Part shown: in pieces, positions 1 to 5,784 of the stretch
Position numbering within the stretch: position 1 is the first letter of the stretch
Layout of the letters: every line of letters starts with the position of its first letter
Assembly: GCA_023391895.1 (NCBI GenBank)
Contig: JAEWAC010000398.1
Span: forward strand, 1-6,167
DNA length: 6,167 nucleotides
Direction of reading: 5' to 3'
Source: Bacteroidota bacterium
GTDB taxonomy: Bacteria; Bacteroidota; Bacteroidia; Chitinophagales; Chitinophagaceae
Notes under the pieces: model-generated
Told to the model about the DNA's origin: nothing
The model's input: the letters and a program-made list of their open reading frames with translations, nothing else
The model's database searches: none
Program-made: the position numbers and the translations under genes

Positions 1-528
1 CACAATGACCGTAGCAGAAACATTGGTGCCCTGGGTAGCGGCATTGATGAAACTGGCCAATTGAAACAACAAGGACTTACTTAAGGCATACGCCACCTTG
101 TTCTTTCCATCGGTTGCCTCCAAGGCAGGTTTGGCGCCAATAAACACCAGCCGTCCGTAAGCCTGCTGCTGCATGTGTTGAAAAAGCGGTTGGATTACAT
201 GGTAGGCGGTTTCAAAGTTTAAGGCAATTTGTTGCTGGATATCAGTGCTCTTTGTTTGCTGCAGGTTTCCCATGGTAAAGCCACCCGCCAGCAGCAAGGC
301 GGCTTCAATTTTTTGATACTTCTGTATGAGCTGTTGAATCAATGCATTTGTTTCGCTTTCCCGGGTCAGGTCCATTACTTCTGTGTGCAGGTGCTCATGA
401 ACAGGCATGGCCTTTAGGTCGGCTTCTTTTTTTACAATGGCAATGACGTTATATCCCTGGTTTAAAAAGCTGCGGGTGACGGCCTGTCCTAAACTGCCAT
501 TGGCCCCGGTTATGATGACGTTGTTCAT
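1..528 (-). CDS. Short-chain dehydrogenase/reductase, dihydropteridine-reductase-like (3' end outside window)
   Basis: The start codon is the CAT complement at 526-528, and the frame stays open for 176 codons to the window edge, so the C-terminal part is missing. The N-terminus MNNVIITGANGSLG carries the TGxxGxLG dinucleotide-binding motif of a classical SDR Rossmann fold (residues 7-14). Residues 78-83 (LLLAGG) take the place of the usual NNAG motif, and Y147-x3-K151 (YALSK) is the active-site pair. The segment GAKPALEATDG (131-141) sits where most SDRs have the catalytic Ser (typically ISS), and there is no Ser there. The GAK-A-L pattern, the AGG motif and the YxxxK spacing recall eukaryotic quinonoid dihydropteridine reductase, which also lacks that Ser. 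The protein is probably a cytosolic NAD(P)H-dependent reductase; its substrate cannot be read from sequence. It is divergent from the polysaccharide genes and probably unrelated to them. No clear Shine-Dalgarno or TAnnTTTG promoter was seen upstream. The SDR family is secure; the subfamily is recalled by eye, not aligned. Confidence 0.87.
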   Translation of the reverse strand, partial: MNNVIITGANGSLGQAVTRSFLNQGYNVIAIVKKEADLKAMPVHEHLHTEVMDLTRESETNALIQQLIQKYQKIEAALLLAGGFTMGNLQQTKSTDIQQQIALNFETAYHVIQPLFQHMQQQAYGRLVFIGAKPALEATDGKNKVAYALSKSLLFQLASFINAATQGTNVSATVIV

Positions 529-703
529 GTTGCACTTTTGGTAAGTCGAGTTAATATAAGGCAATTCTGCCATTTAGCAGGGCATAACAGCTGCTTTAAA
601 TGCTTTTTAAGTGCTTACAAGGGTTATAGCGTTTTTGGGAGGAAATGCTTTATTCAAGGGGCGGAGTTTGTATCGATTCTTACGCTTATCCGAAAACCGG
701 ACT

Positions 704-718
704 TTCCCCGGCCGGGAA
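704..718. repeat. Short GC-rich inverted repeat
   Basis: TTCCC at 704-708 and GGGAA at 714-718 are exact inverse complements around CGGCC. This is a conspicuous GC-rich island in an otherwise A/T-rich spacer. Neither strand has a T-run after it, so it does not look like an intrinsic terminator. It could be a small RNA hairpin, a protein site or chance. Confidence 0.3.
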
Positions 719-961
719 CAACTATGGTATGTGAAAAAATAATTATGTGAACTGGGTGAAAAGTTCAGAAGATTATGTAAATTACTTATAGTTAACGCTA
801 TGACCGCATACCCTTCTAAACACCACTTCTGCCGATCACCTTATCAGAATACTACCCTAAAAAAAGAATGAAAGCCCAGGACTAAAACCAAGACGGTATA
901 AACTGTAAGCTGCTGCCTGCCACTAAAGTAAGGCAGTGGAAAACTGCGTATTTTGCCCAAA

Positions 962-989
962 TTCATCAATATAAAATAGGGTTGATGAA
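962..989. promoter_or_regulatory. Inverted repeat upstream of the 396-residue gene
   Basis: TTCATCAA at 962-969 and TTGATGAA at 982-989 are perfect 8-bp inverse complements separated by 12 A/T-rich bases. The half-site centres are 20 bp apart, about two helical turns, which suits a dimeric DNA-binding protein. The site lies 63 bp upstream of the start codon, directly before a candidate promoter. It may be an operator; an mRNA hairpin is possible if transcription starts further upstream. Function is inferred. Confidence 0.4.
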
Positions 990-1000
990 CTCATTGAGTT
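988..1000. promoter_or_regulatory. 13-bp palindrome abutting the candidate promoter
   Basis: AACTCATTGAGTT is a perfect palindrome with 6-bp arms around a central T. It overlaps the right arm of the 962-989 repeat by two bases and touches the candidate -33 element at 1000-1003. A repressor bound here would be well placed to block polymerase. Its core TCATTGA is the reverse complement of the TCAATGA core of the palindrome at 2221-2237. Function is inferred from position and symmetry only. Confidence 0.35.
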
Positions 1001-1030
1001 TTGAGCAGTAATTATGGTTTCATATTTATT
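1000..1030 (+). promoter_or_regulatory. Candidate Bacteroidota promoter for the 396-residue gene
   Basis: TTTG at 1000-1003 is followed, after 19 bases, by TATTTATT at 1023-1030. This fits the spacing of the Bacteroidota -33 TTTG / -7 TAnnTTTG promoter, but the -7 box matches only four of its six fixed positions. It would start a transcript about 15 bases upstream of the ATG at 1053. In A/T-rich DNA such matches are common, so this is weak. Confidence 0.25.
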
Positions 1031-1052
1031 CTAAACAAATTAATATGTAACA

Positions 1053-2243
1053 ATGGTTTACTCTGACCAAACACTTTCTGCATTAAAAAGCGAGGTTGAA
1101 CAAACCTTTGGAAGAAGCATACTCACTTCCAAGGATTGCATTCAGCTCAGTGAAGAGCTGTTTTCTAAAACCCGCGATAGTGTCAATGCCAATACCCTCA
1201 GGCGGCTGTTTGGACTGGTAAAAACCAATTTCAAGCCCTCTGTGGCCACTCTGAACATCCTGGCCCGGTATTGTGGCTGTAATTCAGTACAGGAGCTGCC
1301 TGCCTTTGTAAGGGTGCTGGAAAAAGATGACGTGGTGACAAAGGAAAACGTTTTGCATTACCTGGTGAATATGTTCCGGGAAATTCCGGTCAACGACATC
1401 AGCAACCAAACTTTTTTTATTTTATCCAAGCACACCATTTTATTTTTTAACCGCAATCCCACGCTGGCCCATGAGTTTCAGAACCATATGGCCAAAACAA
1501 AAAACGGGCAAAGCTTTTATTTTGAACGGTTTATCAATATTGACCGGTTGAACGATTATTACGGGAACGGCCTGCGACGCTATGTAAGCGAAAAGAAAAC
1601 AACAGAGGCGGAAGCGTTTACGTATTCGCTGCTGGTGTTTCGGTACTGGCTTACCATGGAAAAGGAAAAGCTGGCGCAAGCCTATCAACACATTGAAAGT
1701 TGTGACGGTACCCAGCTGAATAGTTCCACCATTTGTGCACGGTATTTTGCCTCGCAATTGTACTATGCGCATGCCTCTGGGCTACCAATGGAGACCATTA
1801 TGGATCAGGTACAGCAGCATCATTTAACCTTGCGTACCCAAAATGGTGAGTTACAATCTTTTCCTTTTTTTGAGCTCATTATATCTGAAGCCCTGGTTTT
1901 GACGGGTTATTACAACGAAGCCTTGTACTATATTAATTATGCAGCCGAAAATTATATGCGGAACCTGGCTTACCTGGATTTTGGTTATTATACCACATTT
2001 GACTTGTTAAAAGGTATCGCCTTGGGCAAAGTTGGGCAGCGGAAGTGTACAGAAAAGATCATTAACAGCTTCAATGCTAAAGAATTATGTTTTCTTTCCA
2101 AAAAGTATAATTATTTATTGTATTATATACTGTATGCAGGATTGAGGAAACTGAGCATAAGTGATTGTGAACATTTTAAAAAGCTGGTAAAAGAAACAGG
2201 ATTCGTCCGGCTTTTACCTTATTTGTCAATGACAAATTTTTGA
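1053..2243 (+). CDS. Uncharacterised 396-residue protein, possible regulator of the polysaccharide locus
   Basis: I cannot assign this protein to a named family. Residues 24-85 are predicted helical and carry a pattern I associate with Bacteroidota proteins that may bind DNA: LSEELFSKT (32-40), then NANTLRRLFGLV (45-56), then PSVATLNILARYCG (62-75). The second block resembles a recognition helix. The rest (about 95-396) is helical and strikingly rich in Tyr and Phe. Residues 279-300, with EALVLTGYYNEALYYI, look like one TPR-type helical hairpin. There is no signal peptide and no convincing membrane span, so it is probably cytoplasmic. The ATG at 1053 is preceded by an A/T-rich stretch, as is usual in this phylum, and no longer in-frame start fits better. 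It stands alone, 276 bp ahead of the wza start and on the same strand, a position typical of a locus-specific regulator. Palindromes lie upstream and across its stop codon. The regulatory role is inference; an unrelated scaffold or sensor role is possible. Confidence 0.8.
   Translation: MVYSDQTLSALKSEVEQTFGRSILTSKDCIQLSEELFSKTRDSVNANTLRRLFGLVKTNFKPSVATLNILARYCGCNSVQELPAFVRVLEKDDVVTKENVLHYLVNMFREIPVNDISNQTFFILSKHTILFFNRNPTLAHEFQNHMAKTKNGQSFYFERFINIDRLNDYYGNGLRRYVSEKKTTEAEAFTYSLLVFRYWLTMEKEKLAQAYQHIESCDGTQLNSSTICARYFASQLYYAHASGLPMETIMDQVQQHHLTLRTQNGELQSFPFFELIISEALVLTGYYNEALYYINYAAENYMRNLAYLDFGYYTTFDLLKGIALGKVGQRKCTEKIINSFNAKELCFLSKKYNYLLYYILYAGLRKLSISDCEHFKKLVKETGFVRLLPYLSMTNF
2221..2237. repeat. 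17-bp perfect palindrome at the end of the 396-residue gene
   Basis: ATTTGTCA at 2221-2228 and TGACAAAT at 2230-2237 are exact inverse complements around a single A, and a T-run follows immediately. The site lies in the last codons of the gene. As RNA it could fold into a 6-bp A/U-rich stem with a five-base loop, a weak intrinsic terminator at best. As DNA it is a good dimer site. The two readings cannot be separated from sequence alone. Confidence 0.4.
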
Positions 2244-2279
2244 AATTGCGTGCAGGCTGTTAGAAATCAAATCAAAAAG

Positions 2280-2299
2280 AAAGAACAAAAAAGAACAAA
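2280..2299. promoter_or_regulatory. Tandem decamer AAAGAACAAA, two exact copies
   Basis: AAAGAACAAA occurs at 2280-2289 and again at 2290-2299 with no spacer, giving a 10-bp period, about one helical turn. Same-face tandem sites of this kind can bind a protein cooperatively. The same decamer lies inverted at 2431-2440. One further copy inside wzc (3883-3892, codons for KEQ) shows that single copies occur by chance. The operator role is inferred. Confidence 0.4.
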
Positions 2300-2383
2300 T
2301 TTTTCCTACTATCATATTATATTTTTGTTATATCATCCTTGAGCAACCACCCATTTTCAATTATAAAGTCCTGCTGAAAAAAA

Positions 2384-2412
2384 TTGCTATTTGATCCTCT
2401 AGAATGGATTTG
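2384..2412 (+). promoter_or_regulatory. Candidate promoter for wza-wzc
   Basis: TTG at 2384-2386, an 18-base spacer and TGGATTTG at 2405-2412 match the Bacteroidota TTG / TAnnTTTG promoter at five of the six fixed -7 positions. Transcription would start near 2418-2420, giving a leader of about 100 bases that contains the pyrimidine tract. The match is imperfect and has no experimental support. Confidence 0.28.
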
Positions 2413-2430
2413 TGTGTATAGACATTTTCT

Positions 2431-2440
2431 TTTGTTCTTT
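2431..2440. promoter_or_regulatory. Inverted copy of the decamer (TTTGTTCTTT)
   Basis: This is the exact reverse complement of AAAGAACAAA at 2280-2299. The match with the second tandem copy extends to 13 bases (AAAAAAGAACAAA at 2287-2299 against TTTGTTCTTTTTT at 2431-2443). The copies bracket the candidate promoter at 2384-2412. The site also lies within the pyrimidine tract, so base composition raises the chance of a coincidental match. Confidence 0.35.
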
Positions 2441-2519
2441 TTTCCTTTTATCCGTTCCCCTTGCTAACCTGAAACCCTGATCGTATTGTAAGCCTTGTCT
2501 CTAATTGAAACAAATTCTT

Positions 2520-3314
2520 ATGGCCAAGACTATAAGCCACCACTTCGTTGTTGTAACTGCATGTATCTTATTGCTGGGGAGTTCATCTTGCATCAGCTCC
2601 AGAAATGCATTATATTTTGCAGGCCAGGGCGATGCCGTAATACCTGCAACTGAACTTTTAAAAGATTATCCCATCCAGGCTAACGATCTTTTAAGCATTT
2701 CCGTCAGCAGCCTGAACCCCGAAGCCACTACCATCTTCAATACACCCAACCTGGCCAGCCTCAGTTACTCTACGGCTAGTGGAGCTAACAGTTATTCCTC
2801 AGGCTATCTGGTCAGTTCTGATGGATACATTCAATTTCCCATTTTGGGTAATGTAAAGGCAGCCGGACTTACAAAAGCTGAATTAAAAACTACGATAACG
2901 AGTGAATTGATGAAACGTAAACTTTTGGTGGATCCCATTGTGTCCATCCGCCATTTGAATTTCAAAGTCACTGTACTGGGTGAAGTAGCCCGCCCAACAG
3001 TAATTACGGTTCCCAGCGAAAAAATAACGTTAATGGAAGCGCTGGGACTAGCCGGTGACCTGACCGTTTACGCCAAAAGAGATAATGTGTTGATTATAAG
3101 AGAAGAAGGCGGGCAAAGAGTTACCAAACGAATTAACCTGAGTACTCCCGAGATATTCAGTTCACCCTACTATTACTTAAAATCAAACGATGTTGTGTAT
3201 GTAGAACCTTCTAGTGCAAAAGTTTCCTCAGCCAGTAATGCCCGGACATGGTTACCAGTGGTGTTTAGTGCTTTGTCATTTGTTACAATAATTGTGACTC
3301 GCTGGCATTTTTAA
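2520..3314 (+). CDS. wza: Wza-type polysaccharide export outer-membrane lipoprotein
   Basis: This 264-residue protein should form the outer-membrane exit channel for the polysaccharide assembled by the downstream genes. Residues 9-23 are a hydrophobic signal segment ending in LLLGSSSC, so C24 is the likely lipidated residue; the lipobox is loose (SSS before Cys). The polysaccharide export domain covers about 46-144, with NDLLSISVSSLNPE (55-68), a Ser/Tyr/Asn-rich loop (about 76-97), and YLVSSDGYIQFPILG (96-110) followed by GLTKAEL. One SLBB domain follows at about 148-229 (VTVLGEVARP onward). A hydrophobic helix at 244-260 ends the protein and may cross the outer membrane. At 264 residues it is much shorter than the E. 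coli homologue and has a single SLBB domain, as is common in Bacteroidota. An in-frame TTG at 2505 would add five residues; the ATG at 2520 is preferred because the signal peptide then has normal form. The next gene starts 10 bases after the stop, so the two are probably co-transcribed. Confidence 0.92.
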   Translation: MAKTISHHFVVVTACILLLGSSSCISSRNALYFAGQGDAVIPATELLKDYPIQANDLLSISVSSLNPEATTIFNTPNLASLSYSTASGANSYSSGYLVSSDGYIQFPILGNVKAAGLTKAELKTTITSELMKRKLLVDPIVSIRHLNFKVTVLGEVARPTVITVPSEKITLMEALGLAGDLTVYAKRDNVLIIREEGGQRVTKRINLSTPEIFSSPYYYLKSNDVVYVEPSSAKVSSASNARTWLPVVFSALSFVTIIVTRWHF

Positions 3315-3324
3315 ACTCAATTAT

Positions 3325-5667
3325 ATGCAGGCATCCAATCTTAACAATCATAAAGCCACTGGCAATGGAGAAAACAATTTCCTCAGCCAGATATGGTTCC
3401 GCTATTTTCCTTATTGGCCTTTGTTTGTAGTACTCATGCTATTGTGTATGGGGGGAGCCTTTTTGTATTTACATTTTTACAAGGTTCCTTTTTTTGAAAC
3501 CAGCGCCTCTATTTTAATAAAAGACGAAAGGAAAGGTGTTGACGATTCCCGGGCACTGGAGCCATTCAACATACTCTCTACCAAAAAAATAGTGGAGAAC
3601 GAAATTGAAGTGCTGAAGTCCAGAACTCTGATGGATTCTGTTGTAAGAAGGTTAGGTTTGTATGCCCAGGTATTTGAGCAGCATAGACTAGTGTCCCGCT
3701 CTGCCTATGAAACTTCTCCGGTAATGATCGATGTGAAAGACCCGGATGCTATACCCGACCTGGAGCCTAATGTGCCGTTTACCTATAACGGAGCCAAAAA
3801 GCAGGTGGTAATTGATTACAAAGCCTATCCATTGAATACATGGGTAAAAACACCCTATGGGGAATTGAAGTTTTTGCCTAATAAAGAACAAACCAGCGTC
3901 ACCACCCAGCCCCTTTATTTTACATTGATTCAGCCCAGACAAGTAGCCAACGGATTGGCTGGCAGCTTATACGTGGCTGCTACCAATAAACTTTCTACCG
4001 TAATCAACATTAGTTTAAGGGATGAAAGTCCCAGAAGGGCTGAAAATATTTTAAACGGATTATTGGAGGAATATGGTAAGGCTGCTTTGGAAGCGAAAAA
4101 TGCGTTGGCTGCCAAAACCCTTGCTTTTATTAAAGACCGGCTGGACCTTGTGTCTGATGAACTGGTTGAGATAGAAAAAAAGGTACAGAGTTATAAGTCA
4201 AGCCGGGGGGCTGTTGACATCAGTACCCAAGGGCGGCTCTTTCTGGAAAATGTAAGCTCAAATGATCAGAAGCTGGGAAACATCAATATGCAGCTGGCTG
4301 TTTTAAATCAGGTGGAACAATATGTTTCCATGAAAGAAGGTCGGGGCAGCATAGTGCCTTCCACCATGGGTGTAAGCGATCCTGTTCTTTCGCAATTGCT
4401 AGAACGATTGTATCAGGCTGAGCTGGAATATGAGCGTTTGAAAAAGACAACAGCCGAGAACAACCCGATGATGATTTCTATAAAAGATCAGATAGAAAAA
4501 ATCAAACCCGGCATTTTGGAAAATATCCGCAACCAAAGAAACAGCCTCAATGCCAGCAGAAACAACATTATGTCTACCAATGGTGCCTATGCGTCTGTAC
4601 TGCAAACTATACCGGCCAAAGAAAGGGAGCTGCTGGAGATCAGCCGCGACCAATCCATAAAAAACTCTATCTACAGCTTTTTGCTGCAAAAAAGGGAAGA
4701 AGCTGCTTTGTCGAGTGCCTCCAATGTATTGGACAGCCGTGTGGTAAACCAGGCACAATCGTCTTTGGCGCCCGTCAGTCTGAGCGATAAGATGATTTAT
4801 CTGGTATCCCTTGCCGTGGGGCTTTTTATTGGCGTTGTAGTATTGGCTTGTAAAGAAGTATTGAATCGCAAGATTTTGTTCCGGCATGAAATTGAAAAAC
4901 TAACTTCCATGCCCATCATTGCAGAAATCTTTCATGAAAAGATCAAAAGCCCAATTGTTATAGAAGAGGGCAAAAGAACCCATATTGCCGAGCAATTCAG
5001 AAAGCTAAGGACCGCCTTTACCTTTATGGGTATTGATTCTAAAAGAAAAAAGGTACTCCTTACATCCAGTATATCCGGTGAGGGCAAGAGTTTTATTGCG
5101 GCCAACCTGGCGGTGAGCCTAGCCCTGACCGATAAGAAAGTGGTCTTGGTGGAAGCAGACCTGATTAACCCCTCTCTGAGCAGGGACCTCAATATCAACA
5201 ACGAAGCAGGTTTGGCTGATTACTTAAGTGATAGGAAAGAAATTGAAGAAGTGATCAAGTCGGCCTCATTCAATCAAAATCTGTTTGTCATCCCATCCGG
5301 TCCATTGCCGCACAATCCTTCTGAGCTAATTGTGAATGGAAAAATGGAGGATTTATTTCACTACTTGGAATCCATCTTTGATTATATCATCGTAGACGCT
5401 CCGCCCGTTATTCCGGTGTCTGATGCCTATGTGCTTTCGTCTTATTGTGATGCCACTTTGTTTGTGATCAGGCACAAGTACACGCCCAAGATCTTTGTTC
5501 AAAGAATAGACGAGAATAATAAGATCAATCAACTAAAAAACGCAGCAATTGTTTTTAATGGAATCAAGCCCAGAGGTTTCAACAAAAACTTCTATGGGTA
5601 TGGGTATGGATACGGGTATATTTTCAAGGGCGACAAAAAGGAACGAAACGGAAAAGTTTCCGCCTAG
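3325..5667 (+). CDS. wzc: Wzc-type polysaccharide co-polymerase and BY-family tyrosine kinase
   Basis: This 780-residue inner-membrane protein sets polysaccharide chain length and couples polymerisation to the Wza channel. Its N-terminal Wzz domain starts with a membrane span at about 31-51. The periplasmic part (about 52-485) includes predicted coiled coil around 255-290 and 355-460. A second span lies at about 490-508. The cytoplasmic kinase domain follows, with an oligomerisation motif ExxRxxR (E556, R559, R562), Walker A SGEGKS (584-589, K588), a Walker A' VVLVEADLINP (606-616) and Walker B IIVDAPP (688-694). The C-terminus has tyrosines at 757, 759, 761, 763 and 765 alternating with glycine, the expected autophosphorylation cluster. 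Activator and kinase are fused, as in proteobacterial Wzc, rather than split as in Firmicutes. In Walker A' the first Asp of the usual DxD is Glu (E610) and the usual Arg is Ile (I614). No cognate low-molecular-weight phosphatase gene lies in the window. The ATG at 3325, 10 bases after wza, is well placed despite a weak ribosome site. Confidence 0.94.
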   Translation: MQASNLNNHKATGNGENNFLSQIWFRYFPYWPLFVVLMLLCMGGAFLYLHFYKVPFFETSASILIKDERKGVDDSRALEPFNILSTKKIVENEIEVLKSRTLMDSVVRRLGLYAQVFEQHRLVSRSAYETSPVMIDVKDPDAIPDLEPNVPFTYNGAKKQVVIDYKAYPLNTWVKTPYGELKFLPNKEQTSVTTQPLYFTLIQPRQVANGLAGSLYVAATNKLSTVINISLRDESPRRAENILNGLLEEYGKAALEAKNALAAKTLAFIKDRLDLVSDELVEIEKKVQSYKSSRGAVDISTQGRLFLENVSSNDQKLGNINMQLAVLNQVEQYVSMKEGRGSIVPSTMGVSDPVLSQLLERLYQAELEYERLKKTTAENNPMMISIKDQIEKIKPGILENIRNQRNSLNASRNNIMSTNGAYASVLQTIPAKERELLEISRDQSIKNSIYSFLLQKREEAALSSASNVLDSRVVNQAQSSLAPVSLSDKMIYLVSLAVGLFIGVVVLACKEVLNRKILFRHEIEKLTSMPIIAEIFHEKIKSPIVIEEGKRTHIAEQFRKLRTAFTFMGIDSKRKKVLLTSSISGEGKSFIAANLAVSLALTDKKVVLVEADLINPSLSRDLNINNEAGLADYLSDRKEIEEVIKSASFNQNLFVIPSGPLPHNPSELIVNGKMEDLFHYLESIFDYIIVDAPPVIPVSDAYVLSSYCDATLFVIRHKYTPKIFVQRIDENNKINQLKNAAIVFNGIKPRGFNKNFYGYGYGYGYIFKGDKKERNGKVSA
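5593..5619 (+). repeat. Hexanucleotide repeat encoding the Tyr/Gly cluster of Wzc
   Basis: Four and a half units of a TATGGG-type hexamer (TATGGG, TATGGG, TATGGA, TACGGG, TAT) encode Y757-G-Y-G-Y-G-Y-G-Y765. The first two units are identical and the others differ by one base each. Gain or loss of a unit would add or remove one Tyr-Gly pair without shifting the frame. The divergence of the later units should limit slippage. Confidence 0.75.
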
Positions 5668-5784
5668 TACAGGTTTTCACATTTTAAAATAAGGACTAAG
5701 AACTGTTGACTCAGGAAGCATTTGTAACTGAGGTAGGCGGAGCCCTGTTGTTTTTAAAAAATCACCAAGGTTAATTGAATAGGT
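5668..5784 (+). other. Leader between wzc and the NusG-like gene
   Basis: This 117-base spacer is much longer than the 10-base wza-wzc gap. It contains a possible hairpin (CTCAG at 5710-5714 with CTGAG at 5728-5732), a small GGC/GCC stem at about 5736-5744 and then a T-run at 5750-5755. The GGC stem plus T-run is too weak to call a terminator. No TTG / TAnnTTTG promoter with correct spacing was found. It may be a leader in which polymerase pauses, but that is inference. Confidence 0.4.

Larger units (their letters stand above)
529..1052. other. Divergent intergenic region, no convincing gene
   Basis: This 524-bp spacer separates the minus-strand reductase from the plus-strand 396-residue gene. 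The only open frame of note (538-750, plus) begins at a TTG, has no recognisable protein features and is probably chance. No tRNA-like arms or other RNA gene were seen. It contains a short GC-rich inverted repeat at 704-718, a weak hairpin (CTGCC at 917-921 with GGCAG at 932-936), and two stronger inverted repeats at 962-1000 just ahead of the next start codon. It must hold promoters for both flanking genes, but only a weak candidate for the plus-strand gene could be picked out. Confidence 0.7.
2244..2519. other. Leader region upstream of wza
   Basis: No gene is visible in these 276 bases. They contain two tandem copies of AAAGAACAAA (2280-2299), an inverted copy (2431-2440), a candidate promoter between them (2384-2412), and a pyrimidine tract at about 2425-2460 interrupted only at 2434, 2451 and 2455. 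A second TAnnTTTG match (TATTTTTG, 2320-2327) has no TTG at suitable spacing. Control of the export genes probably acts here. Confidence 0.55.

Noticed and set aside
229..417. Open frame of 62 codons on the plus strand
   Set aside because: It starts at TTG and lies wholly antisense within the reductase gene, whose motifs are clear.
538..750. Open frame of 70 codons on the plus strand in the intergenic region
   Set aside because: It starts at TTG with no ribosome site, has a Cys/Phe-rich composition without domain pattern, and has no support from neighbours. A real small protein cannot be excluded.
917..936. Possible hairpin CTGCC / GGCAG
   Set aside because: The stem is only 5 bp with a 10-base loop and no T-run; alternative pairings with neighbouring CTGC and GCAG copies make it unconvincing.
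529..1052. Search for CRISPR array, tRNA, insertion-sequence ends or attachment site in the long spacer
   Set aside because: No regularly spaced repeats, no T-arm-like sequence, no terminal inverted repeats with flanking duplications and no transposase fragment were seen.
1440..1772. Minus-strand open frame of 110 codons
   Set aside because: It is antisense inside the 396-residue gene and has no recognisable features.
2320..2327. TATTTTTG, a full match to the -7 TAnnTTTG box
   Set aside because: No TTG lies 17-23 bases upstream, and the surrounding DNA is very A/T-rich, so the match is likely by chance.
4399..4887. Minus-strand open frame of 162 codons
   Set aside because: It is antisense within wzc. 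The protein is an odd Gln/Phe/Tyr-rich composition expected from reverse reading of a helical coding region.
5736..5755. GGC/GCC stem followed by a T-run after wzc, considered as an intrinsic terminator
   Set aside because: The stem is 3 bp with a 3-base loop, too weak to terminate by itself.
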